From: Rutstroemia sp. NJR-2017a BVV2
Lineage: Eukaryota; Ascomycota; Leotiomycetes; Helotiales; Rutstroemiaceae
Reading direction: 5' to 3'
Assembly (NCBI GenBank): GCA_002946415.1
Contig: NJPS01000062.1
Location: 558,001-622,000, forward strand
Length of the DNA stretch: 64,000 nt
Shown in pieces: positions 48,098 to 62,249 of this stretch (position 1 is its first letter; each line of letters opens with the position of its first letter). The notes under the pieces are model-generated. The model was given only the letters and a program-made list of their open reading frames with translations, was not told the origin of the DNA and did not search any database. A program made the position numbers and the translations under genes.

Positions 48098-48343
48098 TGT
48101 TAGGGTTTTTCTGGTAGGGAATTGTAAGAGTGTCGCGGTACAGTAGTAGTATTGCCGGAGTCTAAATGTAGAGTACTAGTTGAAGACAAACTAATTGCTA
48201 CTGATCTCCTTTCCTTCTTCTTATTCCTTATATTGGGGTCCCTTAGAGTAGGAACCCCGTTTCTCGCTCGATCAGCCTCCGCTACCCCTCTTATATAGAT
48301 GGTCAATGCTCAGATCTTGGAATCCTCTTCTATACCCTTGATA
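48098..48343 (+). repeat. Repeat family X, un-RIPed copy in the HET promoter
   Basis: It starts TGTTAGGGTTTTTCTGG and ends near CCCTTGATA. It aligns over its whole length with the RIPed copies at 11175-11425, 51335-51540 and (inverted) 8283-8520. It contains CTTATATAGATGG. TG...(C/T)A ends hint at a solo LTR, but no matching target duplication was found. It occupies the 5' leader/promoter of the HET gene, in the opposite orientation. Confidence 0.65.
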
Positions 48344-49907
48344 TTATCTCTCTTTCTAGGCCGGCTTTGCTATAGCCTCGCTATATTATATATATATACT
48401 TCTGCTATATAAGTATTTGGATTCTTAATTGCTTCTTTCTTTAGATAGATAACTGATATTATTTATATATAGTTTAGTTATAACTTAAAATTATATTTAT
48501 CAAACTAAATAATAAAACTTTCCCTAATATATTATATTTAATAATTTCCTATTATTACTTTATTATTAATTTTATTTATTTTAAGTAAAACAACTTTTTA
48601 TAATGTTCTAAATTATTATTATAAACTAGTATTATTAATTTATAATATATCTTCCTAATATATTATATATTGAAATAATAAATATATAATATCTATATTA
48701 TTATCAAATTCAATTTATTTAGTTTACTTATAATTTATTTTTATCGAAATTATATTAATATAAATACTAAATAAATATTTATTTATATAGATAATATCGA
48801 TTTATTTACTTTTATTATATAATTTGCTTGATTTTATATATAGTTTGCTTTATTTGATTTAGATTAATTTTGATTTAGATTATAATTATATTTCTTTTGA
48901 ATTCTTTATAATTTTATAAAGATTTTATCTTTTATTTATTTAATTCTTTTTTCATAATATTATTATTATCTTTTTTATTTTTATCTTTATCTTTTTTACT
49001 TTTGTATTATATTTATATAATATTTATATTATTTCTTCTTGAACTTTTTATTTATTATTATAATATTTATATTTATAAATCTTAAAATTATTTCTTATTA
49101 ATTTAATATTATAAGTTTAATTGATCTTTATTATCTTTATTATTTTAAATAATTTATAATTAATTATATTTCTAAACTAGAAACTATTTATTATATCTAT
49201 TATTTTTAATAGAATATTAAATATTATTTCATAAATAAATTTTGTTTTTCGATTATATTTTATTAACTAAATTAGATTTGATTATAATTTTATATTAAAG
49301 TTATTAAATTAATATCTTTAGTTAATTAATATATTATTATATTAGAAATTAAATCAAAAAATAGATTTATAATTTGCTATTTTAAATTTATTTAATTTTA
49401 CTATATTAACTAGATTGAGATTATATTTTTGAAAAAGAATTAAAAAGATAATATTAAATTGAAAATAATCTAGAATATTATAATTACTAATTTGAAGATA
49501 TTAAACTAGATTTTTAGTATTTTGAATAGTATTTTGGATATTATATATTATAATATAAATTTTATTAACTTTATATCTTTTATATAAGATTATCTTCTTT
49601 TTATTATTTATAATAATAATTATAAATATCTTTTTTAAATGAGTTCTTATATTAATATATATTTAAATAAGTAAATATAAATAAGAATATATAAAAAAGA
49701 AAACTTTTCTATTAAAATCCTCATTTTTATATATAAAAATAATAATAATTAAATAAACTTACTAATTCGGGATTTTTTTATATAAAATAAAGAAATCTAT
49801 TTAAATAAAAATCTCAAAAAAAAAAGAATTTTAAATAATTTCTCTAAAAGATTTTATTAATAATTCTAAAATCTAATTTAAGAAAAGTTAATTTTAAATA
49901 GAAAATT
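48344..49907. other. AT-rich DNA without recognised content
   Basis: After about 80 bp of transitional composition the sequence becomes almost pure A/T. I see no LINE, LTR or gene pattern that I can defend. Very old RIPed elements are the likely origin. Confidence 0.4.
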
Positions 49908-50232
49908 TATTATAAATTATAAAACTTAAAAATCTTAGATTTAGTTATATTAAATAATAATAAAATCTCAAATAAAAATTAATAATATTAAATAATATAT
50001 TATTTAATATTATTTAGAAGAACGAAGATCTATATAAATAAATAATATTTTTTTATATATAAAACTTTATATTTAATTTAAATAAAAATTTATTATTAAT
50101 TATTATTTCAATTTATATATTATTTAATTCTCTATTTATAAATTATAATATATTATATTATATTCTAATATTAACTTCTATATAATATTAACTAAATAAG
50201 ATATAATATTTTAAATATTTATAATAATTTAT
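49908..50232 (+). repeat. Gypsy-family LTR remnant (inverted relative to the intact gypsy)
   Basis: The reverse complement ends in GATTTTTAAGTTTTATAATT and TATAATA, like 31760-31804. Its middle shows the AAAGTTTTATATATAAAAAA / TATAGATCTTCGTT block of the family. Strongly RIPed. Confidence 0.5.
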
Positions 50233-51334
50233 AAAGAATTATATTTATATAGAATATAGTTATATAAGATATTAAACTATATTATTTATTAGAACTATTA
50301 TAGATCTTATAAATTATAATCTTAGTAAAATAACTAGAAATTATATAACTAATATATAATCTATATTAATTATAAAAAATTCTTCGATTTTATTATTTTC
50401 TTCTTTTTTTAATTCTAAATTCTAAAAATTAATATAAATCTTCTTTATCTACTAAATATTATATTATTTAGAATTTAAATATTTCTTTAGATTAATTCAA
50501 TAGTTATCCAAATTGATATCGAAATCTAATTCCTCTTTATTTTCAAATTAATTATAATTATTATTATAGTAAAAAAGATCTATTTTGAATATTATTTGAT
50601 AAATAATAATCTTTTCCAATTTTCTTTATAATATCTCTAATAGATCTTTTCGCGAGAAATAATAAAATTATCTATAATTTATAAATAATTATTATCAGAA
50701 TTTCTACTAATTATTTTCCAAGTTAAGTTTCTAATTAATAAAAAGATATTTCGGAAAGATATTTTAATAATATCAATAAACTTATCTTTAATATTAATTG
50801 ATAAAGATATAAATATAAAAGAAAAAATAAATTTTTTTCTTTATAATCTCCGTTTACTAATTTATATTCAAAATATAAATTCTAATAATAAAAATCAAGT
50901 TCTTCGAATTTATTAATAATTTAGTTACTAAATAATATATATTTTATAAGAAACTTAATAATTTTAAAATATTATTGAAGTAACTTATATAATAATAATT
51001 TATTATTATATTATCTTTATCTATAATAGTTATATTAGATCTATTATATAAACTTTAAATAAAGTAATTTATTTAGTAATTTATATTTTTTCTTATTTCT
51101 ATTTTAAAACTAGTTTTATCTAAATTAGATTTTATAATTATTAAATTCTCTAATAATAAATCTCTATATATTATTTTGTAGAAATATCTTTTATAAATTA
51201 TCTTTAATCTGTTCTTATAATATAATAAAATATAGAAACTTCAATATATAATTTGCTAAATAAATAATTAAATATTAAAAGTTTTTAAAGATTAGTTATT
51301 ATTTATTTTATAATTTCTATTAAATAATATAATT
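50233..51334. other. AT-rich DNA, possibly gypsy interior
   Basis: No open frames and no motif. Position next to an LTR remnant suggests gypsy-derived DNA, but no alignment supports this. Confidence 0.3.
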
Positions 51335-51540
51335 TAATATCTATTAGAGTTTACTAGTAAAGAATTATAAGAATATTACTAAAGTCCAAATATAAAACTT
51401 TAATTAAAGATAAATTAATTATTACTAATCTTTTTTCTTTATTATTATTTCTTATATTGAGATTTTTTAAAATAGAAATTCTATTTCTTATTTAATCAAT
51501 TCCTATTATCTTTCTTATATAGATATAATTATTATATAAA
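51335..51540 (+). repeat. Repeat family X, RIPed copy
   Basis: It starts TATTAGAGTTTACTAGTAAAG and follows the 48098 copy to its last third. LINE 8 begins at its right edge. Confidence 0.55.
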
Positions 51541-53495
51541 CTTTTTAGTAATAGAACGAAAAATATTTGAAAAAATAATTTCAAATTCAAAATTATCAAA
51601 CCCAATATAAAATCCGATTATATATATTTCTGTAAATCGAATCTACTAGCCTATTTAGTAATATATTTATTAGTTGTCGAGATATTATTATTATAATTAA
51701 AATAACAAATTCGAAAATTCAAATCTCTCAAAATCCTATTTAAATCAAATCTTCTTTAACTTCAACTTATTAATATATTTCTAGATTTACTAATAGTAAT
51801 ATTATTCGATATTCTTTTTCTATTAATATCTATATAAATATAGAAAATAGTTCTATATTATTAATTATTTCGATTTTCAATCTAAATTTAAATATATCTA
51901 GTCTAAATAAAATTTTCAGTTTAGATCTATTTAATACTATTATAAATACTATTATTAGATCTAATAAAAATATCCATTATCTTTTTAAATAAACTAATTT
52001 CTTTGCTTTATTTAAACTAAATACAATTATCTATTTTTCTATTATTAAATTAATTACTCTAGATCTAGTTAATACTAAAATCCTTTAGATATATAATTTA
52101 TTAGTTGAAATATATTTGGTTACTAAGTTATATAATAAGTAAATTTAAATTTTTGATTTAATCGAGATATTTAAAAAATATATTAAATTAGAAAAGTTAT
52201 GAAAGATTATCAATTAACTAGTTTCTTAAATTAATAACTTGGAATATATTATACAAAAAATCGAAGATAAGACTAAAGCAGCTAGTACCAATAATAAAAT
52301 TAATATTATAATTCTCAAAAACCTTTTTCAAATCTAATCTAATTCAATTATTATTATTACTATTTCAATTATTTCTTTTATTAAATTATCTTTTAGATTC
52401 TTTTTTATATTAATAGTACTAATAGATAATAATAGCAACTTTAGAAACTAGATTATAATTAATAAAGTTCTTAAAAAAACTAAAATTCAAAATCAATTAA
52501 TTTTGGTTTAAAAAACTAAAACCTTTTTTTCGATATTAGTTTTATAAAATACTATCAATAACGCTTTCTTAGATAAATATATTAAAGGATTAATAATCTC
52601 CTCGATTACTATTACTAGTAATAAGAAGAATCTAGAAATTATTATAATTATTTCTTTTTATTTTTGATTTTCTATTTAAGAAAAAAATTATTTACGAATA
52701 TTTAATTACTTTTAAACTATATTTAAAAAAGAAATCTTGATATAAAATAGGATTTTATAATATTCCAATTTAAGATTTCAGTATATTCTATAAAATAAAA
52801 CTAGTATTAAATAAACAAAAAATATTTAACTCTAATTTAAATTTAAAGTTGATTAATACTTTATATTAGTCAATTTTAATAAAAAATCGAGTTATTAGAT
52901 AAGAAAGATTAGTAATGATTTTATTTACTACTAAAGTAGAAATTAAAAGATATATAAGAAATCGAATTTGGATAACTAGAATTAGTATTAGAATTAAAAA
53001 GTTTTTTATTATTTCAAGATTTATCTAATATACTAAATACTTAAGATTTGGATATTTAGCAAAATTTTATTAAAAAGGAACTAAATATAATCTCTATAGT
53101 AAACTCTATATTATTAACTAATATTATTATTCGATTTGTAATTAAAATAACTAAAAATATCTTTATTTAATATTAAAATATATTAACTACAAAAATAATT
53201 ATATTTCTATTTCGAAAAAATATAAAATACATAAAACTATCAAAGAAACTAATTTATAATTAGTATAAATATTCGAATCCTCCAAATAAATCTAAATCGA
53301 AATTCGATTATAATTAAATCAATAGTATAATTAGTTATTAAACTAAAAGTCGATTTAATATTAATCTAGATATCTTGAATTATAAATAAAAGTCTAGATT
53401 ATTCAAATAATTATTCGATTTCTTATATTAATTTCAATTAAATTTTTATTATTATTTTAGATTTCTAATTCTGAATATTTATTTATATTTCGATT
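51541..53495 (+). mobile_element. LINE copy 8, 5' part
   Basis: This has the complete 5' end and ORF1, broken inside the start of ORF2 at about 53495 (TTTATATTTCGA), where an inverted LINE tail follows. RIPed. Confidence 0.72.
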
Positions 53496-53655
53496 AATTA
53501 ATTAATTGATTTATTATTTTAACAACCTTTTTAAATCTAAAACTATAGTAAATCGGCTAGTAGTTAGTAGCTAGTAGCTAAATAGTAGTAGTATTTTAAA
53601 TATATTTTTAAACTAAATAGTATCAAGAGATAGTAAGAAACTAGTTCTAGATAAA
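53496..53655 (-). mobile_element. LINE 3' tail fragment (copy 9), minus strand
   Basis: It begins with the tail TTAATTAATTAATTGATTTATT and reads 160 bp of LINE 3' UTR (cf. 8641-8800), ending at ACTAGTTCTAGATAA. Confidence 0.65.
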
Positions 53656-54570
53656 ACAATTTTAAAAACTAGATTATTATTAATAAAACTATTAAAAAAG
53701 CTAAAATCAAAAATCAATTAATTTTGATTTGAGATTTAGAACCCTTTTTCTCGATATTAGCTTTATAAAATACTATTAATAAAATTTTCTTAGATAAAAA
53801 TATTAAAAAAACCAATAAGCTTCTTAATTACTATTATTAATATTAAGAAGAATAGTATTGTTTATTTAAACGAGATAAATATCTATACCCAAAAATATCA
53901 TTTAGCTCGCGAACTAGAAGATAATTAAATTGGATTATTAAATTGAAGTTATTTTACTTTTCTTTTTATCAAATTACTACTTTCTCTTTATTTTATTTTT
54001 ATTATTTAGAACTAGTTTCTTATTATCTCTTGATACTATTTGGACTAAAAATATATTTAAAACATTACTATTATTTAGCTATTAGCTGCTAGCCGCTAGC
54101 CGACCTACTATAGTCTTAGATTCAAAAAGATCGTTAAAATAATAAATCAATCAATTAATTAGTATTAAGAAGAATCTAGTAATTATTATTATTACTTTTT
54201 TTACTTTTGATTTTCTAATCGAGAAAAGAGCTATTTAGAAATATCTAATTACTTTTAAATTTTATTTAAAAAATAAATTTTAGTATAAAGTAGTTCTTTA
54301 TAATATTTTTATTTAGAACTTCAATATATCTTATAAAATAAAATTAGTTTAGAATAAACTAAAAACTTTTAATTCTAATCTAAATTTAAAACCAATTAGT
54401 ATTCTTTATTAATCATTTTTAACAAAAAATCGAGGTATTAAATAAAAAGATTTAATAATAATTTTATTTATTACTAAAGCTAAAACAAAAAGATATATTA
54501 GAAATCGAATTTGAATAATTAGAATTAGTATTAAAACTAAAAAACTTTTTACGATTTCTAGATCTACCGA
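53656..54570 (+). mobile_element. LINE copy 10, ORF1 fragment with nested insertion
   Basis: 53656-53865 and 54162-54570 are consecutive parts of ORF1 (equivalent to about 6605-7180 in copy 1), separated by a short LINE insertion. The repeat TAATATTAAGAAGAAT / TAGTATTAAGAAGAAT on both sides marks the target duplication. Confidence 0.68.
53866..54161 (+). mobile_element. LINE copy 11, ~300-bp 5'-truncated insertion
   Basis: It contains the last codons of the LINE (RKYHLARE-like, then the UAA) and the 3' UTR to the tail AATCAATCAATTAATT. It is inserted in ORF1 of copy 10. It is less mutated than its host. Confidence 0.72.
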
Positions 54571-54574
54571 AATA

Positions 54575-56545
54575 ATTAAGATTAATTATATTAATTAAGA
54601 AATCTATTTTTATTTTCAATTTAATTAATAAATTTATTTTTTCATTATCTAATATCTTGAAATAATCTGAAATTTAAATTAATTTGATTTTAATCTTTTT
54701 TTCAATTATTTCTTAATTAACTTTATAAATTAATATTATTTAATTTTATTTAGATTTATTACTAAATTATTTTATTTATTAATTTAATTTCTTTAATTAT
54801 TCTAATTAATCTATTATTATAAATTAACGAATTAATTTCAATATTTTAATTAAAGTTTTAAATTAATTTCTAATTAAAATTAAGAAAAACTAAATTAACT
54901 CTAGGTTTTTTTGGATTTATTAATTCCGATTTATTAGTATAAATTAAATATTAGTTTAAAATTAATAAAATAATCAAGTTTTTATAATTTTCAATTTTTA
55001 ACTTTTTAGATAATTTATTAATTTCGATTAAATAAGAAATAATAATTTAAAATAGAAATTTATAAAAAGTAATTAATTTCAAATATTGAAAATGAATTAA
55101 TAAATATACTAAATATTTAATTTACTTTCTTTAGATTATTTTAATTAATTCTTTGTAAATAGATATTAAATAATTTTGAAATTAATTTTCAATCTTGAAT
55201 TTAATTTAAGTTTGTTTAAAAATTAGATAATTTTTAACTATTTTAAAACTTTTAAATATATATTAATAATTAATAATATTTAAATAAATTTAAAAAGATA
55301 TTAATATAATTTTTATTTTTATAAAGATTATTAAATTAATTTTAAATATTTTGAAAATCTTTCGAAAAATCAAATTTTATAAATATTAAAATTGGATTTT
55401 AAATTTAGTTCACTTTTTCTATTGTATAGAGAATTTATAATTTGAAATATTTATAATATAAATAATATATAATTAAGATATTATAAAAAATAAAAATATA
55501 TTTTCGATATTAATTAATTAATTAATTTTCAGAAAAGTTGATTTAATCTAATTGATTCTAGTTAAGATATATTAATTAAAATATAATATATTATTAAATT
55601 AGATTTCTAATTATTCTTTTATTTTTAAAAATTATATTAATCAATTATTTGATTAATTAACTAAATTAGTTTTAGTAACTTTTCATTTATTTTTGAAAAA
55701 ATAAATTAATTTCGTTTTTACTAAATTAAATTCGATATTATTAATTTCTCTCAAAATATATAATTTATTAATTATTCTTTTTAGAATTTTATAGTTTCTT
55801 TTAAGATTACTTATATTAATAGATAATATAATATTATCTATATATAACTAAATTAAAATTAATATTAATAGAAATAATTCTTTAATATAAATTAAAAAGA
55901 TAATTAAAAAAATAAAATTGTTTTATAAAATATTAATCGAAATAAATTGAAATCATTTAATGTAGTTATCAAAACTTAAATAAAATAATCGATTTTTCAA
56001 AAAATAATTAATTTAAGTAATTAAACTAATTAGTAATTTTAATTTTTTTAGAATAATTAAAAACTAATTTTTCGAAATATAATTGAAAATTTCTTTAATA
56101 TCGAAAAAGAAAATTAATATTTTATATCTTTTTAAATAATTTTCTTGAATTTCCTTTATTAAAAATAATTTAATATTAATAATTGATTTTTTAAATTTTC
56201 TATTAATTTGAAAAATATATAATAAACTAATTATTTTAATTAAATAATCTAGTTTTTTTACTAATAATTTTTTACTAATTTTATTTAAATAAATTAAAAT
56301 TAAAATTACTATATATATTTTTGAAATTAAAAAGGATTTGATTTAGATAAGATTTTGAAAGATTAAAATATCTAAATCTATTATTTTAATTATAAAAATA
56401 ATATCTCGATAACTAATAAATATATTGCTAAATAAGCTAATAAATTCGATTTATAGAAATATATATAATTAGATTTTATATTAGGTTTGATGATTTTGGA
56501 TTCGGAATCGATATTTCAAATATTTTTTCTTCTTTTATTATTTAA
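54575..56545 (-). mobile_element. LINE copy 12, rearranged minus-strand copy
   Basis: RNase H sequence lies at about 54590-55100 and RT at about 55660-56260. The 5' end of ORF1 lies at about 56310-56545, so the ORF1 body and endonuclease are missing. About 150 bp near 55430-55600 are not LINE-like. Its 5' end faces that of copy 13 head to head. Heavily RIPed. Confidence 0.6.
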
Positions 56546-59500
56546 TTCGAAAGAAGAAAAAATACTTGAGAAAACAATTCCGAATTTAAAATTATCAAAC
56601 TCAATTTAAAATCCAACTATATATATTTCTACAAATCGAACTTACTAGCCCGTTTAGCAATATATTTGCTAGTTATTAAGATATTATTATTATAATCAAA
56701 ATAGTGGATTTAGAAGCTTTAATCTCTCAAAATCCTATCTAAATCAAACTTTCTTCTACTCCAACTTATTAATATATTTCTGGAACTATTAGTAATAATA
56801 CTATTCGATTCTTTCTTTTTATTAATATCGATATAGAAATAGATAATAATCTTATCTTACTAATTACTTCGATTTTCAATTCAAACTTGGATATATTTAG
56901 TTTAAATAAGATTTTCAATTTAGATTTATTTAATACTATTATAAATACTATTACTGAACCTAGCAGAAATACTTACCGCCTTCCCAAATAAACTAATCTC
57001 TTTACTTTATCTAAATTAAACAAAACTATCTATTTCTCTACTATTAAACTAACAACTTTGGATCTAGCTAGTATTAAAATTCTTTAGATATATAATTTGC
57101 TAGTTGAAGTATATTCGACTATCAAATTATAGAATAAATAAACTTAAATTCTCGATTTAATCGAGATATTTAAAAAATATACTGAATTAAGGAAATTATA
57201 AAAGATTACTAATTAACTAATTTCTTAATTTAATAATTTGGAATATACTATATAAAAAATCGAAGCTAAGACTAAAGCAACTAATATTACTAATAAGACT
57301 AATATTATAATTCTCAAAAACCTTTCTTAAATTCAATCTAACTCGATTATTATTATTACTACTTCGATTATTTCTTTGACTAAATTATCTTCTAGATTTA
57401 TTTTTGCTTTAATAATATTAATAGATAATAACAGTAATTCTGGAAACTAGATTAATATCAATAAAACTATTAAAAAAATTAAAATCCAAAATCAATTAAT
57501 TTTGGTTTAGAATCTCGATATTTCTTTCTCGATATTAGCTTTACGAAATATTATCAATAAAACTTTTTTAGATAAAAATATTAAAAGATCAATAATCTCC
57601 TTAATTATTATTACTAGTAATAAGAAGAATCTAATAATTACTATAATTACTCTTTTTACTTCTAATTTTCTATTTGAAAAAAGAGCTATTTGAGAATATT
57701 TAATTATTTTTAAATTATATTTAAAAAATAAATCTTAATATAAAGTAGTTTTTTATAATATCTTTATTTAGGACTTCAATATACCTTATAGAATAAAGCT
57801 AATTTTGGATAAACTAAAAACTTTTAATTCTAATCTAAATTTAAGACTAATTAATATTCTATATTAGTTATCTTTAATAGAAAATCGAATTATCAAATAA
57901 GGAGAATTAGTAATAGTTTTATTTATTATTGAAGTAGAAATAGAAAAATATATTAGAAATCGAGTTTAGATAATTAGAATTAGTATTAAAACTGCAAAGT
58001 TTTTTATTATTTCTAGATCTATTTAGTATACTAAATATCAAGAATTTGGATATTTAATAAAATTTTGCCGAAAAGGAACTAAATATAATCTTTATAGTAA
58101 ATCTTATATTATTAGTTAGTATTACTACTTGATTTATAATCAAAATAACCAAAAATATCCTTATTTAGTATCAAAATATACTAATTATAAAAATAATTAT
58201 ATTTCCACTTCGAAAGAATATGAAATATATAAAGCTATTAAAGAAGCTAGTCTATAATTAGTATAAATATTCGAATTCTCCAAATAAATCTAAATCGAAA
58301 TTCAGTTATAACTAAATTAGTATTATAACTAGCTATTAAGTTAAAAATTGATTTAATATTAATCTAAGAACTTTAGATTATAAATGAAAATCTAGATTAT
58401 TTAAATAATCGATCGATTTTTTATATTAGCTTTAGTCAAATCTTTCTAACTATTTTGGAATTTAGATTTTAAATATTTATTTATATCTCGAAGATTTATA
58501 AACTTAATATTATATTAGTTTCTTCGAATATTAATTTTGATCTATTAGTTCTATTAGTAACCGAAGAAAATAATATACTCGAATTAGTTAATATTTATAA
58601 CGAAACTAATCAAATCAAAAGAACTTTAATTAAAAAAATAAAAAGAAGTTTGCTATCTAGGATTATTTCGACTAATTTATTTATTTTAGATAATTTCAAT
58701 CTTTATTATTCTTGGTAGAATTCAAATAGTCGAAATAGTTAAACTAATAATAAGCTAGTTTAATAAATTAAAAAGTAAAATCTAGAACTAATTAATAAAT
58801 CTAGAACTATTATATTTTTTAGAGAAGTTAGCAAATTAGTTTTAGATCTTATACTAATTATATAAATATTAGCTAGATATATTGATAACTAGTAAATATT
58901 AACTAACTTAGAATCTAATTATTTATTGATTTTATTTACTTTAAAAGAGAAAAAAGAACTAATATCTCTAAATAGATAAAAATTAACTAATACTAATTTT
59001 AATACTAAACTAGCAGATTAGGAATTATTTTCAGACTATTTAGTTAAAATTATAAAGAAATCGACTATTCTAGTTAGTTCCTTTCCTGATTTCATTCAGC
59101 TAAGTCTGAAATTAAATAAGGTAATATAAAATTATATAAAATCGATTAGTTCGAAACTATTATTACTAGTTTAACTAGTAACTAGTAAAGCTATTCCAAA
59201 AACTAAATCTAGTTTAAAAATTAAACTTTGGTAAATTTCTAAATTAAAAAGTTTAAGAAAATCGATAATATTAGTTTAGAGAAAATTAAAAATCCAAAAT
59301 AATTAAACTAATCAAGGTTTTTATCAAGAATAATACTGATTAGTTCGGAATTAGTATTTTTTAAAGATAAAACTAACTAAAAAGGATTATTAAAATATTT
59401 TTCTTGAAAATAATAATTCTAAATCAATATTTAAAGTATTTAGCTATATTAAATCCTATTTTAATTGATCTCTTTCAATTATTTTAGATAAAACTATTTT

Positions 59501-62249
59501 TAAAGAGAAAGAAGTTATTTTAAAAATAATACTCTTTCCTCAATCTTTTAGTTCGACTAGTTCTAATTAGGAAGGGTATAAAGTAATAAATTAGAGTTAG
59601 CTTAAACTAGCTAACACCGAATTAGTATTAGCTTATTTAACTAAAACCAAAGAGAAAATACTAGGATCTAATAGAATTATTCAAGAAATTATCAATAAAG
59701 TTTATTTAGTTATTTCTAAGATATTTTATAAGGTTTTTATTTACCTAATCGACTTTGGATATTATTCCCGATATTGGAAATAAATAACTAGAGCTATTTT
59801 CAAAAAATTAGTTAAATTTAATTATTTAGTTCTAAAAGTTTATAGAATAATTTTATTTCTCAACTATTTAGATAAAATAAATAAAAGAATATTAGCAAAA
59901 AGATTAGATTATTTAGTTAAAATAACTAGTTTGCTATATAATTTCTAAATCGATGGAAAATTTAAAAAATCAGTTATCGATATTGGATTATTATTAGTAA
60001 ATAAAGTTCAAGAAAATTATTTAAAAAGATATAAAATATTGATTTTATTTTTGGATATTAAAAGAGCTTTCAATTATATTTCAAAAAACTAATTATCAAC
60101 TATTTTAAAAAAATTAAAACTACTAATTAGTTTAATTGTTTAGATTAATTACTTTTTAGAATATTGATTATTTTGCTTAAGTTTTGATAACTAAATTAAA
60201 TAATTTCAATCTATTTCAACTAATATTTTTTAGAATAATCTAATCTCACTAGTTCTTTTTTTAATTTATATTAAAGAACTTTTTCTATTAATTTCTATCT
60301 CAATCTAGTTATATATAAATAATATTATACTAGCTACTAATATAATTAATCTTAAAAAGAACTATAAGATTCTAAAAAAAGAAACTAATAAACTATATAT
60401 CTTAAAAGAAACTAATAATATTAAATTCGATTTAGTAAAAATAGAGCTAATTTATTTTTTCGGGGATAAATAAAGAACTATTCAGACTAATTCGGTTAAT
60501 TTACCGAATAATTAATTAATATAACTCTCAAAAGTAGTGAAATAACTAGATATCTAATTTGATAATATTTTAAACTTTAACCAATATATTTTAATTAGAA
60601 TTAGTTCAACTAAATTAGTTTTTTTGAAAGCTAATCAATTAATTAATACCGAAAATAGATTTTTACCTTTTGCAATATACTAGTTATATATTGCTTATAT
60701 TATTAGTATTTCAAATTATAGATTCTTTATATAATAGAAAGAATAAACTAAATTTAAAACTTAATTCCAATATTTACAAAATTTGGGTTTTCGGAAAATT
60801 CTTGAGATATTTAGAATTAGTTTAATAATTTCTATAAAAGTAAAAACTATATTAGTATCTTCCTAAACTTACTTAAATACTACTAGTTGTTAATATATAT
60901 TTAGAATTTTCAAAATAATTGAAAATCATCTAATTTTCAAAGAAATTTGAACTAAATCAAAGATTAATAATCAGTTCCAGAATTATTTAATACTAACTTA
61001 AAAAGAACTAGTTAAAATAACTTAAATAAAGCAAATTAGATATTTAATATATCTATTAGTTTACTTTCAGTATTTAGAATTAATTAGTTTTTTTAAATTT
61101 CTATCTTAGATAATTATTTCTTATTTAGTTGAAATTAGTAAATTATCTAAAGAATTAGAAACTGAAAATTATAAAAACTCGGTTATTTTATTAGTTCTGA
61201 ATTAGTACTTAATCTATATAAATAGATTAGAACTAGTAAATCAAAAAGGAATTAGAATTAATCTAATTTTTTTTTACTTTAATTAGAAGCTAATCTAGAA
61301 GTTTAGCTAAAATATTAGAACTAGTTAGTTAATTTATAATAGCAAACTAGCCAGAATAGTTAAAGGAATTAAACTAGTAAACGAAATAGTTTAAAAAGAT
61401 CAAGAATTTATTATTTTCTTAGATAATCAAATTACTTTATAAAAGTTAAAATTATTTAGTAATAAATCTGAACAAAACCAAATAATACTAATTTATAAAG
61501 CTAGCTAAGAAGTAATTGAAAAAGAAGTTAAAATCAAATTAGTTTAGATTCTTAACTATTTTGAGATACTAGATAACGAAAAAGTAGATCTATTAATCAA
61601 ATCAAGAACAAAAATGGATCCTAAGATTAATATAACTAATCTCAATTATCTAGAAACTTAAATTAAACAAATTAAAAATCAAGAATAATTTAAATCTTTT
61701 TTAAATACTTTAGAAACTAATTTATTTAGTTTAGCTAGCTATTTAAGAATTTTTAAACTCTTTTTTCAAAATCGATTCCAGATTCTAATTTCGATTAAAA
61801 AAACTATTACTAATATTTTCTATTAGTTGAAAATCAGATATAGTTATTTAAAATCATATTTTTATTTATTAAGATATACTAGTAATAATAAATATATTTG
61901 TAAAGCTAAAGAGATTTCTAAGTATTTATTTTTAAGTTATTCTTTTTTTAGTCTAGCTTAGATTAAGCTAAAAGATAAACTAATTACAAATTATTTATTA
62001 TTTCTATTTCTTCTTGATATTAGCTCCGGAATCGAAACTAGTATAAATTATTTAAATAAGATAAATATCTATACTCGAAAATATTATTTTGTTTATAAGC
62101 TAGAAGATAATTAAATTGAAATCTTCTTAGTTTTATCAAATTTTCATTTTTCTTTTATTTTATTTTCATTATCTAGAACTAGTTTTTTATTATCTCTTAA
62201 TATTATTTAGTTTAAAAATATATTTAAAATACTATTACTATTTAACTAT
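56546..62249 (+). mobile_element. LINE copy 13, nearly full length
   Basis: About 5.7 kb in the order ORF1 (about 57180-58250), endonuclease (about 58420-59340), RT (about 59850-60650), RNase H (about 61080-61470), C-terminal motif (about 61830-62110) and 3' UTR. The last 90 bp and the AATC tail are missing, and copy 14 follows directly in the same orientation. Every frame has stops. Confidence 0.78.

Noticed and set aside
48100..48106. TTAGGG near the HET start as a telomeric repeat
   Set aside because: Only one unit, and it belongs to the start of repeat X; no telomere array is present.
48098..48306. Minus-strand 68-codon ORF upstream of the HET gene
   Set aside because: It lies wholly in repeat X, whose other copies carry stops in this frame. 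No known domain.
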